Shown here in pieces: positions 23,421 to 36,563 of a DNA stretch of 64,000 bases (its first letter is position 1; each line of letters begins with the position of its first letter). Below the pieces are notes generated by a model that ran no database searches, was not told the origin of the DNA, and was given only the letters and a program-made list of their open reading frames with translations. This DNA is from Daphnia carinata (Eukaryota > Arthropoda > Branchiopoda > Diplostraca > Daphniidae). The position numbers and the translations under genes are program-made. The stretch spans positions 9,269,534-9,333,533 of the forward strand of contig NC_081331.1 of assembly GCF_022539665.2 (NCBI RefSeq), given 5' to 3'.

Positions 23421-24498
23421 TCTTTTTTTCCTCTTCTATGATGGCCACGTCAGCAAAATCTCCCTATTCTGTAAACGATGCGCAAATATTTGTAAATTAA
23501 GAATAACGTCTCATAAAAAGGTACTTGTTGTGACTAACATGTTGGAAAGTTTTGGAATCACTTGTTTCATGGCAAAAAGAAACACTAGAATACAATTCAC
23601 TTCACCATTAAAACAACCATAACAAATAACAAATGAAAATACAAATTTCTAGCAGACAAGTGTTGGTACACAATAGCTATTGCAGTTAACTCTAGCCAAC
23701 TATTACCATGGCCTGCTTAACTCATGGGGGGTCTTAGGGCCATACCCAAGCGGATGAACTTTTTCTGGCTACGAGCTAGAACACCTAGCGTTTACCTACA
23801 GAAATACTCTTTGGGCCCAAAACAAAAAGTTCAAAACACACGTACATTCAAAATCAATATGAAATTTTGCAAATAGCTATATACGTATATTTGATCCTGT
23901 TTGAACGTACACAAATCCAATTCTGCTTGCTTATTTTTTGGGGGTTTTGGGTAACATTGTGTACTTTTTATGACACGAAAGGGAATAGGGAAAAATCGAA
24001 AGGTATGATTGGATATTCGAACTTCCGATGTAGAAAATTGCTGCCAACCATGTTTATACTGGTTTATGTTGGTTCTGATATTGATTTTTCTTCGTATTAA
24101 AAAAAAAATTGATACAATGGGAATTCTATCACCAGGTCGCGCCACTTTCTGGCCAGAAAGAATGGCTAGAAGTTTCAATAATTGGAGAATATGGAGCCTG
24201 ACGATTGGCCAGAAATTTAGCAGGCCGTATTGTCCTTACTTTCCAAAGCTTTTTCAAATTATATCGACTTAATATATTTATTGAAATTATATATTGGCAT
24301 ATGAAAATTTAAAAAAATAATAATTGTAAAGTAATTTTTGTTTCGTTATAACAGCATCTTTAAATGCTTTTCTAATTTGTATTCTAGGCAACATCCTAGT
24401 AAATACCAAATCCGATGTTGCCGTTACACTGTGTTTCATTCGAGAGAAATCGTTGAATAGAGTTTCTTCTCTTCGTTGGGCCCTATTGGTAAAGAAAC
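23421..24498. other. Divergent promoter region of TMF1 and RpL18
   Basis: About 1.08 kb between two start codons pointing away from each other. AT-rich; several short open frames (for example 24009-24272) show nothing recognisable. The RpL18 end has a pyrimidine tract described separately. No TATA box assigned. Confidence 0.5.
24463..24474 (+). promoter_or_regulatory. TOP-like pyrimidine tract at the presumed RpL18 transcription start
   Basis: TTTCTTCTCTTC lies 25-36 bp before the RpL18 ATG (24499). Ribosomal protein mRNAs typically start with a C inside such a tract (5' TOP), which couples their translation to growth signalling. The start site itself is inferred, not mapped. Confidence 0.55.
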
Positions 24499-25310
24499 AT
24501 GGTAAGGAGCTCGGTTCATCGGTTATTATCTTTCCCATCTTATGTTCTCCGTTAATATATTGCAAGCAATTGATCTGTATGTACTGTTGGACGATTTTAC
24601 CAAAAAGTGATTGTTGTGTTCTATTATCAGGGTATCGACATCAACCACAAACATGACCGTAAAGTCGTTCGACGTGAACCCAGGTCTGAAGATGTCTATG
24701 TTCGACTTTTGGTGAAGGTACGTAATTCTAAGTTCCAGAAAATGTCGAAAGAGTTGCTGCTAATGTGTGTCATTTATAGTTGTACAGGTTTTTGGCTAGA
24801 CGAACTAAGGCCAAGTTCAATCGTATTATTCTGAAACGATTGTTCATGTCTAAAATCAACCGACCCCCTCTGTCAGTGTCGCGTTTGTCCAGGCACATGA
24901 AGAAAGCTGGAAGGGAAGGAAAGATTGCTGTTGTTGTTGGAACCTTGACAGATGATCCCAGGATCTTCAAAATCCCAAAGCTCACAGTACATTCTTTTCC
25001 ATTTATGTGTGGCATCTAACTTAAATCTCCTTATTTCTAGGTTTGTGCATTACGTGCAACTGAGAGAGCTAGAGCCCGTATCCTGAAAGCCGGTGGCCAT
25101 GTCTTGACTTTTGACCAGTTGGCTTTGAGAGCACCAACAGGCAAAAACACTGTTCTGATTCAAGGAAAACGTAAAGCTAGGGAAGCCAACAAACACTTCG
25201 GACCTGCTCCAGGTGTTCCTGGATCACATACCAAGCCATTGGTTCGTTCTAAGGGACGAAAATTCGAACGTGCTCGTGGTCGCAGGTCATCTTGTGGTTA
25301 CAAAAAGTAA
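24499..25310 (+). CDS. RpL18: 60S ribosomal protein L18 (eL18)
   Basis: A structural protein of the large ribosomal subunit. Four coding exons: 24499-24501 (the ATG alone, followed at once by GTAAGG), 24631-24717, 24780-24986 and 25041-25310. The product reads [19 protein letters not shown], then [67 protein letters not shown] and the conserved C-terminus [20 protein letters not shown]. About 188 codons, the family length. An AUG-only first coding exon is common in ribosomal protein genes. Divergent from TMF1, convergent with the forkhead gene. Intact. Confidence 0.97.
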
Positions 25311-26019
25311 AATCACGCTACTTCTTAAGGTTTTTGTATTGGTTATCAAAAATTAATACAATCTTGTAACCTATTGACGGGAGATTTAGCGTTATCATTT
25401 CGAACATTGCGTTGTATTTCAATGATGGATGAACACTTACATGCCACTTCATCAAGTGGGAAAATAATACACGTTACACGACAGGAGACCGTAAGTCTGC
25501 TATTTAACAGGTTGGGTTAAGAAAAGTAACGTGAAGTGTAATGGGTCAATAACTTGTCAAAACACGAGGCGACTTATAAAACTGAAGACTACAACTCGAG
25601 TGGTTCTGCATACAGCGGTTGTCTGAAATCATCTACACAGCACAAGTCGTGTAAGCAGCGTCCTTGGGATTTCATTCCTAACTGCTGCGGTGATACGAGA
25701 TAAATATATCGCAAGTATATTAAGGAGAAATTCAGGCGAAACGAGTAAACACTACATTGCTTTAAATCGACAATTACAAAGAAGTCCTTTATATCGGAGC
25801 TGAACTTTCAGTTTACTACGATGAAGAATCCAGAGAAACGAAGTGAAGGTATCGTCCAGCACTCAATAAAAAGAAAAAGACATGGATGCGATAGCAAGAA
25901 AGTTGCATGTTCTCTTTCCCAGCCATAATGCATCGATTACTTGAATATGGGAGATGCCCACCAACATTAGACGCGTTTGTTATATCTTACTGACATATGC
26001 AACCAAAAGTTTTGCTTGT
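25311..26019. other. Convergent 3' region between RpL18 and FOXK
   Basis: About 700 bp between two converging genes. No open frame or RNA recognised; presumably the two 3' UTRs. Confidence 0.5.
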
Positions 26020-28619
<2,600 letters not shown>

Positions 28620-30601
28620 CACAAGCGAGTCTTGTGTGTATACACACGCGTCACAAACAAGTTACACAACCACCAATACGGCGATAATATATACCGCTTC
28701 TTGTGTCTAACAACGACGAAAAACAAATCTCAAAGAAAAAAGGGCTGCGACATTAAAAATTTCCGGGCAAATTAGAGAATTGCTTGACAAAAAGCACGGA
28801 ACTGCAAAAAAAAACAAACTTATTATAAAGCTCAAAAAGAAGGAGGAAGGGGAGCTTGACGCTCGTAGCGCCATCTGGACGCGAAACGAATGAATTGCTG
28901 CGACTAAAATTCATTTTTAAAAATCCTTTTTCTAAAAACACAGGTAAGAATTTCCTAAAGAAATCTATGGAAAATAGCATTTCTTGTGATTTTGATGCAC
29001 TTTGTACTATTACAACTTTTCAGTAATATTGGTTTGTTATGAAAAGGTTATTTGTCCTCAAAATCAACAATTTGTCTCATAGATCTAAACTGCTTTTACA
29101 CGAGAACGGTTTTACACTTTTCTTGTTTACATTACGAGTGAAACGCATTGGTAAAAGGTTGGGATTTACGTGCGGGATAAAAATAAGAGAACATGATCGC
29201 GCCAGAGTACCTAGCCGAATCTTTAACTAGCAAAAAATAAATTGTGAACAGCCAGCAAAAGCCATGAAGGACGAAATAACTTGTCAACAATGAGAAATCT
29301 AAGAGCGTGAACCACAAAAATCACCACAGTGAAAAATATTTTTTTACGAATTTCCATATTGTGAAAAATATAACAATACATGACTGTCTTTTCTAAGTCA
29401 ATTTTGTGCCAAAAGACATAAACTTGCTCTGTTTGTCCACAGTTGGTTCAAGATGTCCATTAAACGTTCCGAAATTCCTTCGAGAAGTCCGTACCCGTTA
29501 AGATAGGAAAAAAACGGGAAAAAAAACGTTTAGAAGGATATTAATATTATAAAGGATGTACCATTATATATTATGAAAAAAAGAAACTATGGCTCGAAAT
29601 TTATTATTTTTGGAAACCATCTATCGCATTTTGTGTACTTTTCACTCGCAGTGCCTGTGCTATCTTTCAGAATTTCGATCTGATAGCTACATTACACCAC
29701 TTGTTCCATTCACCGCTAGGCGCAGCATAGCTTTGACAGATAGTTTTTGAAATAGCCAAGCGAGATAACTTTTTTAATAGCACGTTAGTTTAGTGGTTTA
29801 ATTCTGGAACTTGAACCGTAACTTGATTTCGTTCGTTTGTTATCATTAGTAATTCTAAAATTCTTTATAAAAACAATTTTAAAACACAATTGATATGGAA
29901 CAGAATCTATTTATGATGAAATAAACAAAACAAAAACAAAACCAATTTTGAACCAAATTTTGACTCTAAAACATGGATGACGTTTTCCCGTGTTTTGCTC
30001 CTCTGAAACTGAACGACTTATTTAAGGATACAATGCCCCGTAAAGGTAATCGTGTCATTGCCGCGAAAACGAAAACAACCATCACCTTCTTCTTCTATCG
30101 CCCTCTTACAACAGTTGTAAATATGGTAGAGAATGCTGGCCAGCACTTTTAACGAATATAAAGTGGTATAACGTTATTCCTTTGCTCATGCAAACAAACT
30201 TGCCGGAAGAAGACAATTAGAATAGAAAGTAAATGGCATAATGTAACTCGCGACAATGAACAACTCCGTGTGCGGGTTCACCATTCAATTCCGTCGGAGT
30301 ACAACACGGAAAAAACGTCGTTACATGTTTTAGGATTTTTACGTCCCAAATAGATATGAATATTCCACTGACAGAACAGTGATGCCAAGAATAAAACGAA
30401 AATCATTCACTTTCGCTAAACAACGGAAATAAATTCAAGTTACATATCTGCAAAGTTGAATTCAACTACGTAGCTAGGGAAGCGAATGTAGTTTAAAGTC
30501 TATTTCTGTCCATCCTTCGAACAATGGCTCTGCTGCAAACGCGTAATCTTTCTTTGCTGACTCTGCGAGACGTTGACACTCCCTTTCCTGCTTCTCCTTT
30601 T
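28620..30601. other. AT-rich intergenic region upstream of FOXK
   Basis: About 2 kb with no recognised gene. It contains the FOXK promoter side and a CTCF-like word (TAGCGCCATCTGGACGC, 28867-28883). Several short open frames lack any motif. No RNA gene or clear transposon terminus seen. Confidence 0.45.
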
Positions 30602-31465
30602 CTAATCCAGCGAGAAGCTATTACTCACTGCCACCTGTGCCAGAGTGTTATATATTTCCTCATCGTTCAAATTCTCGTCGTCCTTCTCCGTTAAGTCGTG
30701 ATTTGGGTACACGGGGCAAAGAATATTGAATAACAAGTCGTTCATAGCGCTTCGAGGTGGTTGAGTTAGCCAGGGTGGATCATCCCGATATCGAGGATTG
30801 AAACGCACATATCCCTGTTCTACAAATGGCGGCTTCAGATACAGGCTCTTGCGTCGGAGGTGGTACGTACGAGACAGGCGGCCAGCAAGGTAGTGGGGGT
30901 ACAAAAATTTGCAGGCGGTGGTCGGCCTCAATAAGCGTCGATGTCAAAATTACAGAATCTTCTTACATTGGGTCGTAACGGACATAAGAGGCAGATTCCT
31001 ACACGTTGGGCACGTCGATGATCCCCTCACTGTTTAGGTCATTTTCGTAACGAGCTTGTGGTGGAGGTGGTACATACGAAAGAGTTGGCCTGTAAGGCGG
31101 TGGAGGTACAAAGTCTGGACGTGGTAGTCGGTTCCAATAAGCGTCGATGCCTGAATTACCGTCTCCTTGTGGCATTGGGCCGTAACGGACATAAGAGCCT
31201 GATTCGTCGTCCGATTCCACCACATTCCGCCCATCGAGCGTAACATACTTGTTCACCTGGCTTTCCGGACGACCTGGTGGTGGAGTTGTTGGAACGTACA
31301 GGGTCTTACCATCGGGTGGTAAAGGTGGTAAAGATTTAAGCTGGGACTCAAAGTCGGGTGCCATTGGTGCTCTGACGATGCTTGGGTTTTCGTAACTAAA
31401 CTTTCTTCTAGTTCAAATCCGATAACCAGTGTTGCCCATGAAACAATTTCAGAAGAGGACTTCAT
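30602..31465 (-). pseudogene. Tandemly duplicated proline-rich protein gene, frame-disrupted or misread
   Basis: Minus strand. An ATG at 31465-31463 opens MKSSSEIVSWATLVIGFELE, but the longest good frame (about 31364-30999) is in another phase and encodes a proline-rich protein: KSLPPLPPDGKTLYVPTTPPP, SYVRYGPMP, then PRPDFVPPPPYRPTLSYVPP. At 31000-30850 the block from SYVRY through SYVPPP recurs in decayed form with two stop codons. A third frame (30931-30602) continues with a coding-like C-terminus (EQGYVRFNPRYRDDPPW, LNDEEIYNTLAQ). Either the gene is decaying after an internal tandem duplication, or small introns and sequencing errors were missed. Function unknown; it resembles secreted proline-rich matrix or cuticle proteins only in composition. 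Confidence 0.5.
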
Positions 31466-32147
31466 TTTGAATAGATATTTTCTTACTTTCGAAGAGTCGT
31501 AGAAAAAACTTTGAATTTTTCACCGTTTTTTCCTTTGCTTATAAGGAAACCAAGCAAGAACCACCAGCTAAGTGTTTCAAATTTAGTGTGATTTTATTTA
31601 ATTTTCAAATTTTCAGTCAAACATAATCATGTTTAGTTCTGCCTTTCCGCAAGCTTAGTTCAAAACAATATTTAATTTGTATAATTTTCGGCATTCCTCG
31701 TGAAATAATGATAAGAATGACGACCAGCTGGACGGGACAATATAGCTTGCACGTACACAATTTCATCCTTGTTAAACGCCATCTAGCGGTATTCTAACAC
31801 CGCTACGTACAAGTTTCTATTGCGCTTAATGTAACAAAAGTTTTCCAACGATTCAAACTGTTTTCTGTTCTATGTTAAATGAAAAAAAAAGTTTGTAATT
31901 TTCAATGTGATGGTGCCCATTTCAGAAACAACCACAGAGTAGTATTTACAACTGCGTCGGCCCGTGCGCAACTGAAACATTGGGCCTTTAACACGATTTC
32001 TCATTTCTCTTTGTTGTTCTGGGCACCATTTCCTTCGTTACGCATGAAATCGAGTTTAGTTTTATTCATATTCGAAAATCAAATGATTCTATTGGAGGCA
32101 TTGACTGAAAGAGTTTCTTTCATGGCTATACTATGGCAAGTTTTTAG
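31466..32147. other. Intergenic AT-rich region
   Basis: About 680 bp with no recognised gene. A 111-codon plus-strand open frame (31879-32214) shows no domain and overlaps the inverted repeat. A CTCF-like motif lies at 31777-31790. Confidence 0.4.
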
Positions 32148-32741
32148 TGCCATACCATGGTGTACAATAAGGATGGTGAAAGAACTCTTCGTTATAACGG
32201 CCTATCTCGGCTGAAGGCTAATAGGGGTCTAGGTTAGATATTGTCAGAGACGCCTAGTGGCCGATATTGAAGTAAAAGGTAAAGGCTGCACCTGCTTGAA
32301 AAATTTTCTAAGTCCAAACAAGGGGACGTGTCCCATTATCCCATTACCTCTTAGCTATCAAATTACCGTTATAACTTTTCTTTTATTATATTATCGTATT
32401 TGACATTTAGTTTGTTTAGAATAAATTTAATGATCAATTCTTTTGTTTAAAAGTAGCCCGTTGTAATGAATTAAATTTATATAGCAATAGGAAAGGAGAA
32501 TAAAGAAAGATCTAGACTGGGTTCGAACTCGAGACTCCCGTACTGTAATCGAGTGTTATATCCATTAGACCACAGAATTTGTAATACCGTTCTTATCGCG
32601 ACACTAGTAAATATGAGGGTGGCGTTGGCTATATCTAACCTCAATTAGGCCACACCCACCTCCTATGAAACAGGCTTCATTCGAGATAGGCCTTAAAATG
32701 GAGAGTTGTTTCACCATCCTTGTACACCATGGCCATACTAT
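32148..32741. repeat. Long imperfect inverted repeat enclosing a tRNA-like sequence
   Basis: The left arm 32148-32241 (CCATACCATGGTGTAC, then GGATGGTGAAA, GGCCTATCTCGG, AGGTTAGATAT) is mirrored by 32631-32741 (ATATCTAACCT, CGAGATAGGCC, TTTCACCATCC, GTACACCATGG). The arms are around 70-80% alike with small gaps by eye. The repeat spans about 600 bp and has no coding capacity, so it looks like a MITE or foldback element that contains or was invaded by a tRNA-derived sequence. Confidence 0.65.
32510..32579 (-). ncRNA. tRNA-like sequence (pseudogene or SINE head)
   Basis: Read on the minus strand, TGGTCTAATGG (32572-32562) fits the RNA polymerase III A box and GAGTTCGAACCC the B box, about 30 nt apart as in a tRNA. 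The anticodon stem is only partly paired and the T stem is poor, so a functional tRNA is unlikely. It most likely descends from a tRNA, perhaps as the head of a SINE. Confidence 0.5.
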
Positions 32742-33485
32742 GGCAAGGCGTCCGGGCAACCCCTAATTTTTGAGCTGCCTCGCTCTGGTTGACGCGGTAA
32801 GCACTTGACCGTCGCCCGATTGGTTTTTGTTACGGGGCAGGGAGGGAACCCGATTATAGCATTCGCTTGAGAAGCTGAGGACAGACCACTGATTACATCC
32901 AATAGGAGCCGATCGTTAACTACGATTCTGCAGGGCCGTTGCTCAAGAAGAACTTCACACGTGCACCCCTAGATGGCGCTATGTACCCTTCCGTGGTAAT
33001 TTCGAAATAGTATTCAACATATATGGACTATAAGTTCCTTGACCGTAAGTACCGTAAGACTTTCAACAAAGAAAACTAGCCGGTCGTCAACTCGAGACAC
33101 TTCCGAGCTATCGACAAAGTCTACACGTGGTCTGCAGTGAAATTCGTGATTCTAAAGTTAGTAAAATTTTTATGTAATAATGATTCGCATCCCAATAATA
33201 AGTAAGCTTGTAAAAAATGTTAATGTTTTCGTAAGATACCGGTATTGTTTAGCTGTAAAGGCAAATGTAGACGAGATGCAGTAAGTGACGTCATTTCGCC
33301 ATTTCCAACGTCCACGTCTTGCCGATAAATTTTTCTTAATTAAAATTTTTGCTAAAAATCACATTAGAAGGGGATCTGTGCTATACTTTTGCTTCCAAGG
33401 ATATTAAAGTGTTATCTTTGATCTGTTTTGCAACATTTAATAATATGTTCTAATGGAATTAACTGCCCACAGGTAATCAGTAGAA
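32742..33485. other. ABCF2 5' flank
   Basis: About 740 bp containing a strong CTCF-like motif (CACCCCTAGATGGCGCTA, 32964-32981) and the ABCF2 leader and promoter. No gene or RNA recognised. Confidence 0.45.
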
Positions 33486-35861
33486 ATGCCTTCCGACTCA
33501 AAAAAGAAAAGAGATGCGAAAAGGAAGGAAGGGGCCAAATCCAGTGCATCCAATGGAACCAGTGCATCTGGCAACTTAAAAAATGGCAATAACATCGAAC
33601 TGACTGCTGAAGGTATAATGCTTACTGGCAAAAAAAAGTATTCTGAGATAGCACTTGGCATTAGACATGTAAATTGTATTAAATTAACTTAAGTATTGCA
33701 TATTCTTAATAGATGTGGCATGAAATAGCTTGTAAATTTCATAATAGAAATATATTGTCATAGTTGCTAAATAGTAAAACGTTTTTACTTAATATCTTTT
33801 CCACTACGCAGAAGCCCTGTGCAAAAAGTTAGAAGAAGATGCCAGAATTGCTGCCGAAGCAAGGGCAGTTACAGGAGTTCTAGGGTAATCGGAACAGAGA
33901 TTTTTTCACAATTTTCCTTTAGCTTATCTATTTTTATTTGTCTTTTAGTGTTCATCCCAAGAGCCGGGATATTAAGATTGACAATTTATCAATCACTTTT
34001 TACGGATTTGAGCTGTTACAAGACACGACCTTAGAATTGAATTGTGGCCGACGTTATGGACTTATAGGTTTAAATGGAAGTGGAAAATCTGCTCTTCTCG
34101 CTACACTGGGAAACCGAGAAGTTCCTATTCCGGAGCATATAGATATTTACCATCTCACACGTGAAATTCCAGCCTCGGATAAAACAGCGCTACAGTGTGT
34201 TGTGGAAGTAGATGAAGAACGAACACATCTTGAACACCTTGCAGAGCAATTGGTAAATGCAGGAGATGATGAGTCTCAAGATCAACTAATGGATATTTAC
34301 GAGCGTCTTGATGAAATGAGCGCTGATACAGCCGAAATGCGTGCGGCAAGCATCCTTAATGGTTTGGGATTTACCAAAGAAATGCAACAAAAGAAAGCAA
34401 AAGATTTCTCTGGTGGATGGCGTATGCGGATTGCGTTGGCACGTACACTTTACGTTAAGCCACACTTGCTTCTGCTGGATGAGCCAACCAATCACTTGGA
34501 CTTGGATGCTTGTGTATGGCTGGAAGAAGAACTTAAAAACTACAAGCATATATTAGTAATCGTGTCTCATTCGCAAGATTTCATGAATGGAGTCTGCACG
34601 AACGTAATAATTTAAACAAATGGAAATCAATTTCTATCTCATTTTACTGACGTTTCTATTTTTCAACAGATTATCCATTTGACTCAAAATAAATTGAAGA
34701 ACTACTCAGGAAACTATGACACCTTTGTTAGGACTAGAGCTGAATTACAAGAAAATCAGATGAAACAATATAAATGGGAGCAAGATCAAATGGCTCACAT
34801 GAAGGTGAGAACAGTTCTAGGAATCGTAACAGTTCATTATTTTTCAATTGTCGTTTGCTTGATGTAGGACTATATTGCTCGTTTTGGCCACGGAAGTGCT
34901 AAGCTTGCACGGCAAGCTCAAAGTAAAGAAAAGACATTAGCTAAAATGGTAGCTGGTGGTTTGACTGAAAAAGTTGTTAGTGACAAAACTGTGTCGTTTC
35001 ATTTTCCGTCGTGCGGCCCTATTCCGCCTCCAGTTATCATGGTTCAAAACGTCAGCTTTCGCTACAGCGATAATACACCCTGGATCTATCGGAACCTGGA
35101 GTTTGGAATCGACCTTGACACTCGTCTTGCTTTGGTTAGCTATATTTTTATATTTGTACATATTCGATCCAGTAGATATGTACAATTTTTTTGTTTATTT
35201 CTATTGTTTTTTTTGTTTGTTTTTTTTAACCTAAAGTTAAGTAGTGATACAACGCTAATAATATAAATAATAATTGTAGGTTGGGCCGAATGGTGCAGGG
35301 AAGTCCACTCTTCTTAAGTTGATATTTGGTGATTTGGTTCCAACGGAGGGAATGATCCGGACCAATAGCCATTTGAAAATTGCACGTTACCACCAGCATC
35401 TGCACGAAATGTTGGACTTGGATCTATCACCCCTAGAATACATGATGAAATGTTTTCCGGAAGTGAAAGAAAAGGAAGAAATGAGAAGGATTGTTGGTCG
35501 ATATGGTCTCACAGGCAAGCAACAGGTTTGCCCTATTCGTCAGCTAAGCGACGGACAACGATGTCGAGTTGTATTTGCTTGGCTTGCCTGGCAAGTGCCT
35601 CATCTTCTTCTACTTGACGAGCCTACTAACCACTTGGATATGGAGACGATCGATGCGTTGGCTGATGCCATCAAGGACTTCGAAGGTGGTTTGGTTCTTG
35701 TTTCTCACGACTTTCGGCTGATTAACCAAGTCGCCAAAGAAATCTGGATATGCGAACATGGAACTGTTACCAAATGGAAGGGTGACATTTTGTCGTATAA
35801 AGAACATCTTAGGCGCAAAGTGTTGAAAGCCAATTTAGCAAACGCTAAACTAGGAAAATAA
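33486..35861 (+). CDS. ABCF2: ATP-binding cassette subfamily F member 2
   Basis: ABCF proteins are soluble tandem ATPases without membrane domains that act on ribosomes or translation. The ATG at 33486 gives [20 protein letters not shown], a lysine-rich N-terminus; exon 2 carries [20 protein letters not shown]. The first ABC has Walker [10 protein letters not shown] near 34.07 kb, signature [13 protein letters not shown] and Walker [15 protein letters not shown]. The linker ([36 protein letters not shown]) is highly conserved. The second ABC has Walker [10 protein letters not shown] right after an intron near 35.28 kb, signature [32 protein letters not shown] and switch [10 protein letters not shown]. 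The stop is at 35859-35861. About 610 codons as expected. Convergent with PCCA. Intact. Confidence 0.96.
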
Positions 35862-36563
35862 TTTTAATTTTATCGAAACTAATTTTTCGAAAATTGCTTT
35901 GAATAAATTAAGTCCAATGATAACGTTGTAAGCGTCAATTGGCACATTGGACTGATTTTGTTTTGTATCTACTACAATTTTCTTGTCCATTTCGTTTTTA
36001 TCTTTTTCGATTTTTTTTTCGTCTTATGAAGTTATCAAAGAATTGGATGCCACGTGAAAGAAATACGTTTCACTAATAATGGAAGTGGGGTAGAAATATC
36101 TAAGTACGGACCGCGCGTGAATGTCACACTTAATCAAATGCGTCGAAAATAAAATTGACTGCAAAAAAAAAATGAAATAATTGTCCAAAAGTGCAGTCAT
36201 CTACAATAGCATTTCACCGTTTAACAAATGCTATTCTGAAAAATCAAGAATGTGATGCATGACACCTTTCACCCATACAATCACGGTAAAAATTATTTTA
36301 CATAATTCTATTATCTGCGATATTAGTCCACTTCTTATCCAATCTGGTCACACAACGCCCTTACTTATACTTTTCGAGTTGAAAACAGTTAACTATAGAA
36401 TTTAGGCTCACCGATGGTTACTTGGGAGAAAATGAATCGAGTAACGTTTTACGGAACATGTTTTAACACATAAAATATCTTTTGACTTGCAGTTGGACTA
36501 CACAATAACAGTCATCAACTCCAATAAATCCCCCTTACTCATTTTCTTACAACTGCATGGTTC
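35862..36563. other. Convergent 3' region between ABCF2 and PCCA
   Basis: About 700 bp of AT-rich DNA between two converging genes, with AATAAA-type signals on the plus strand near 35904 (GAATAAATTAAG). No gene seen. Confidence 0.5.

Noticed and set aside
32510-32579. Functional tRNA gene
   Set aside because: A and B boxes are good but the T stem and part of the anticodon stem do not pair, so I list it only as tRNA-like.
34155-34549. Minus-strand frames opposite ABCF2
   Set aside because: Antisense shadows of the first ABC domain.
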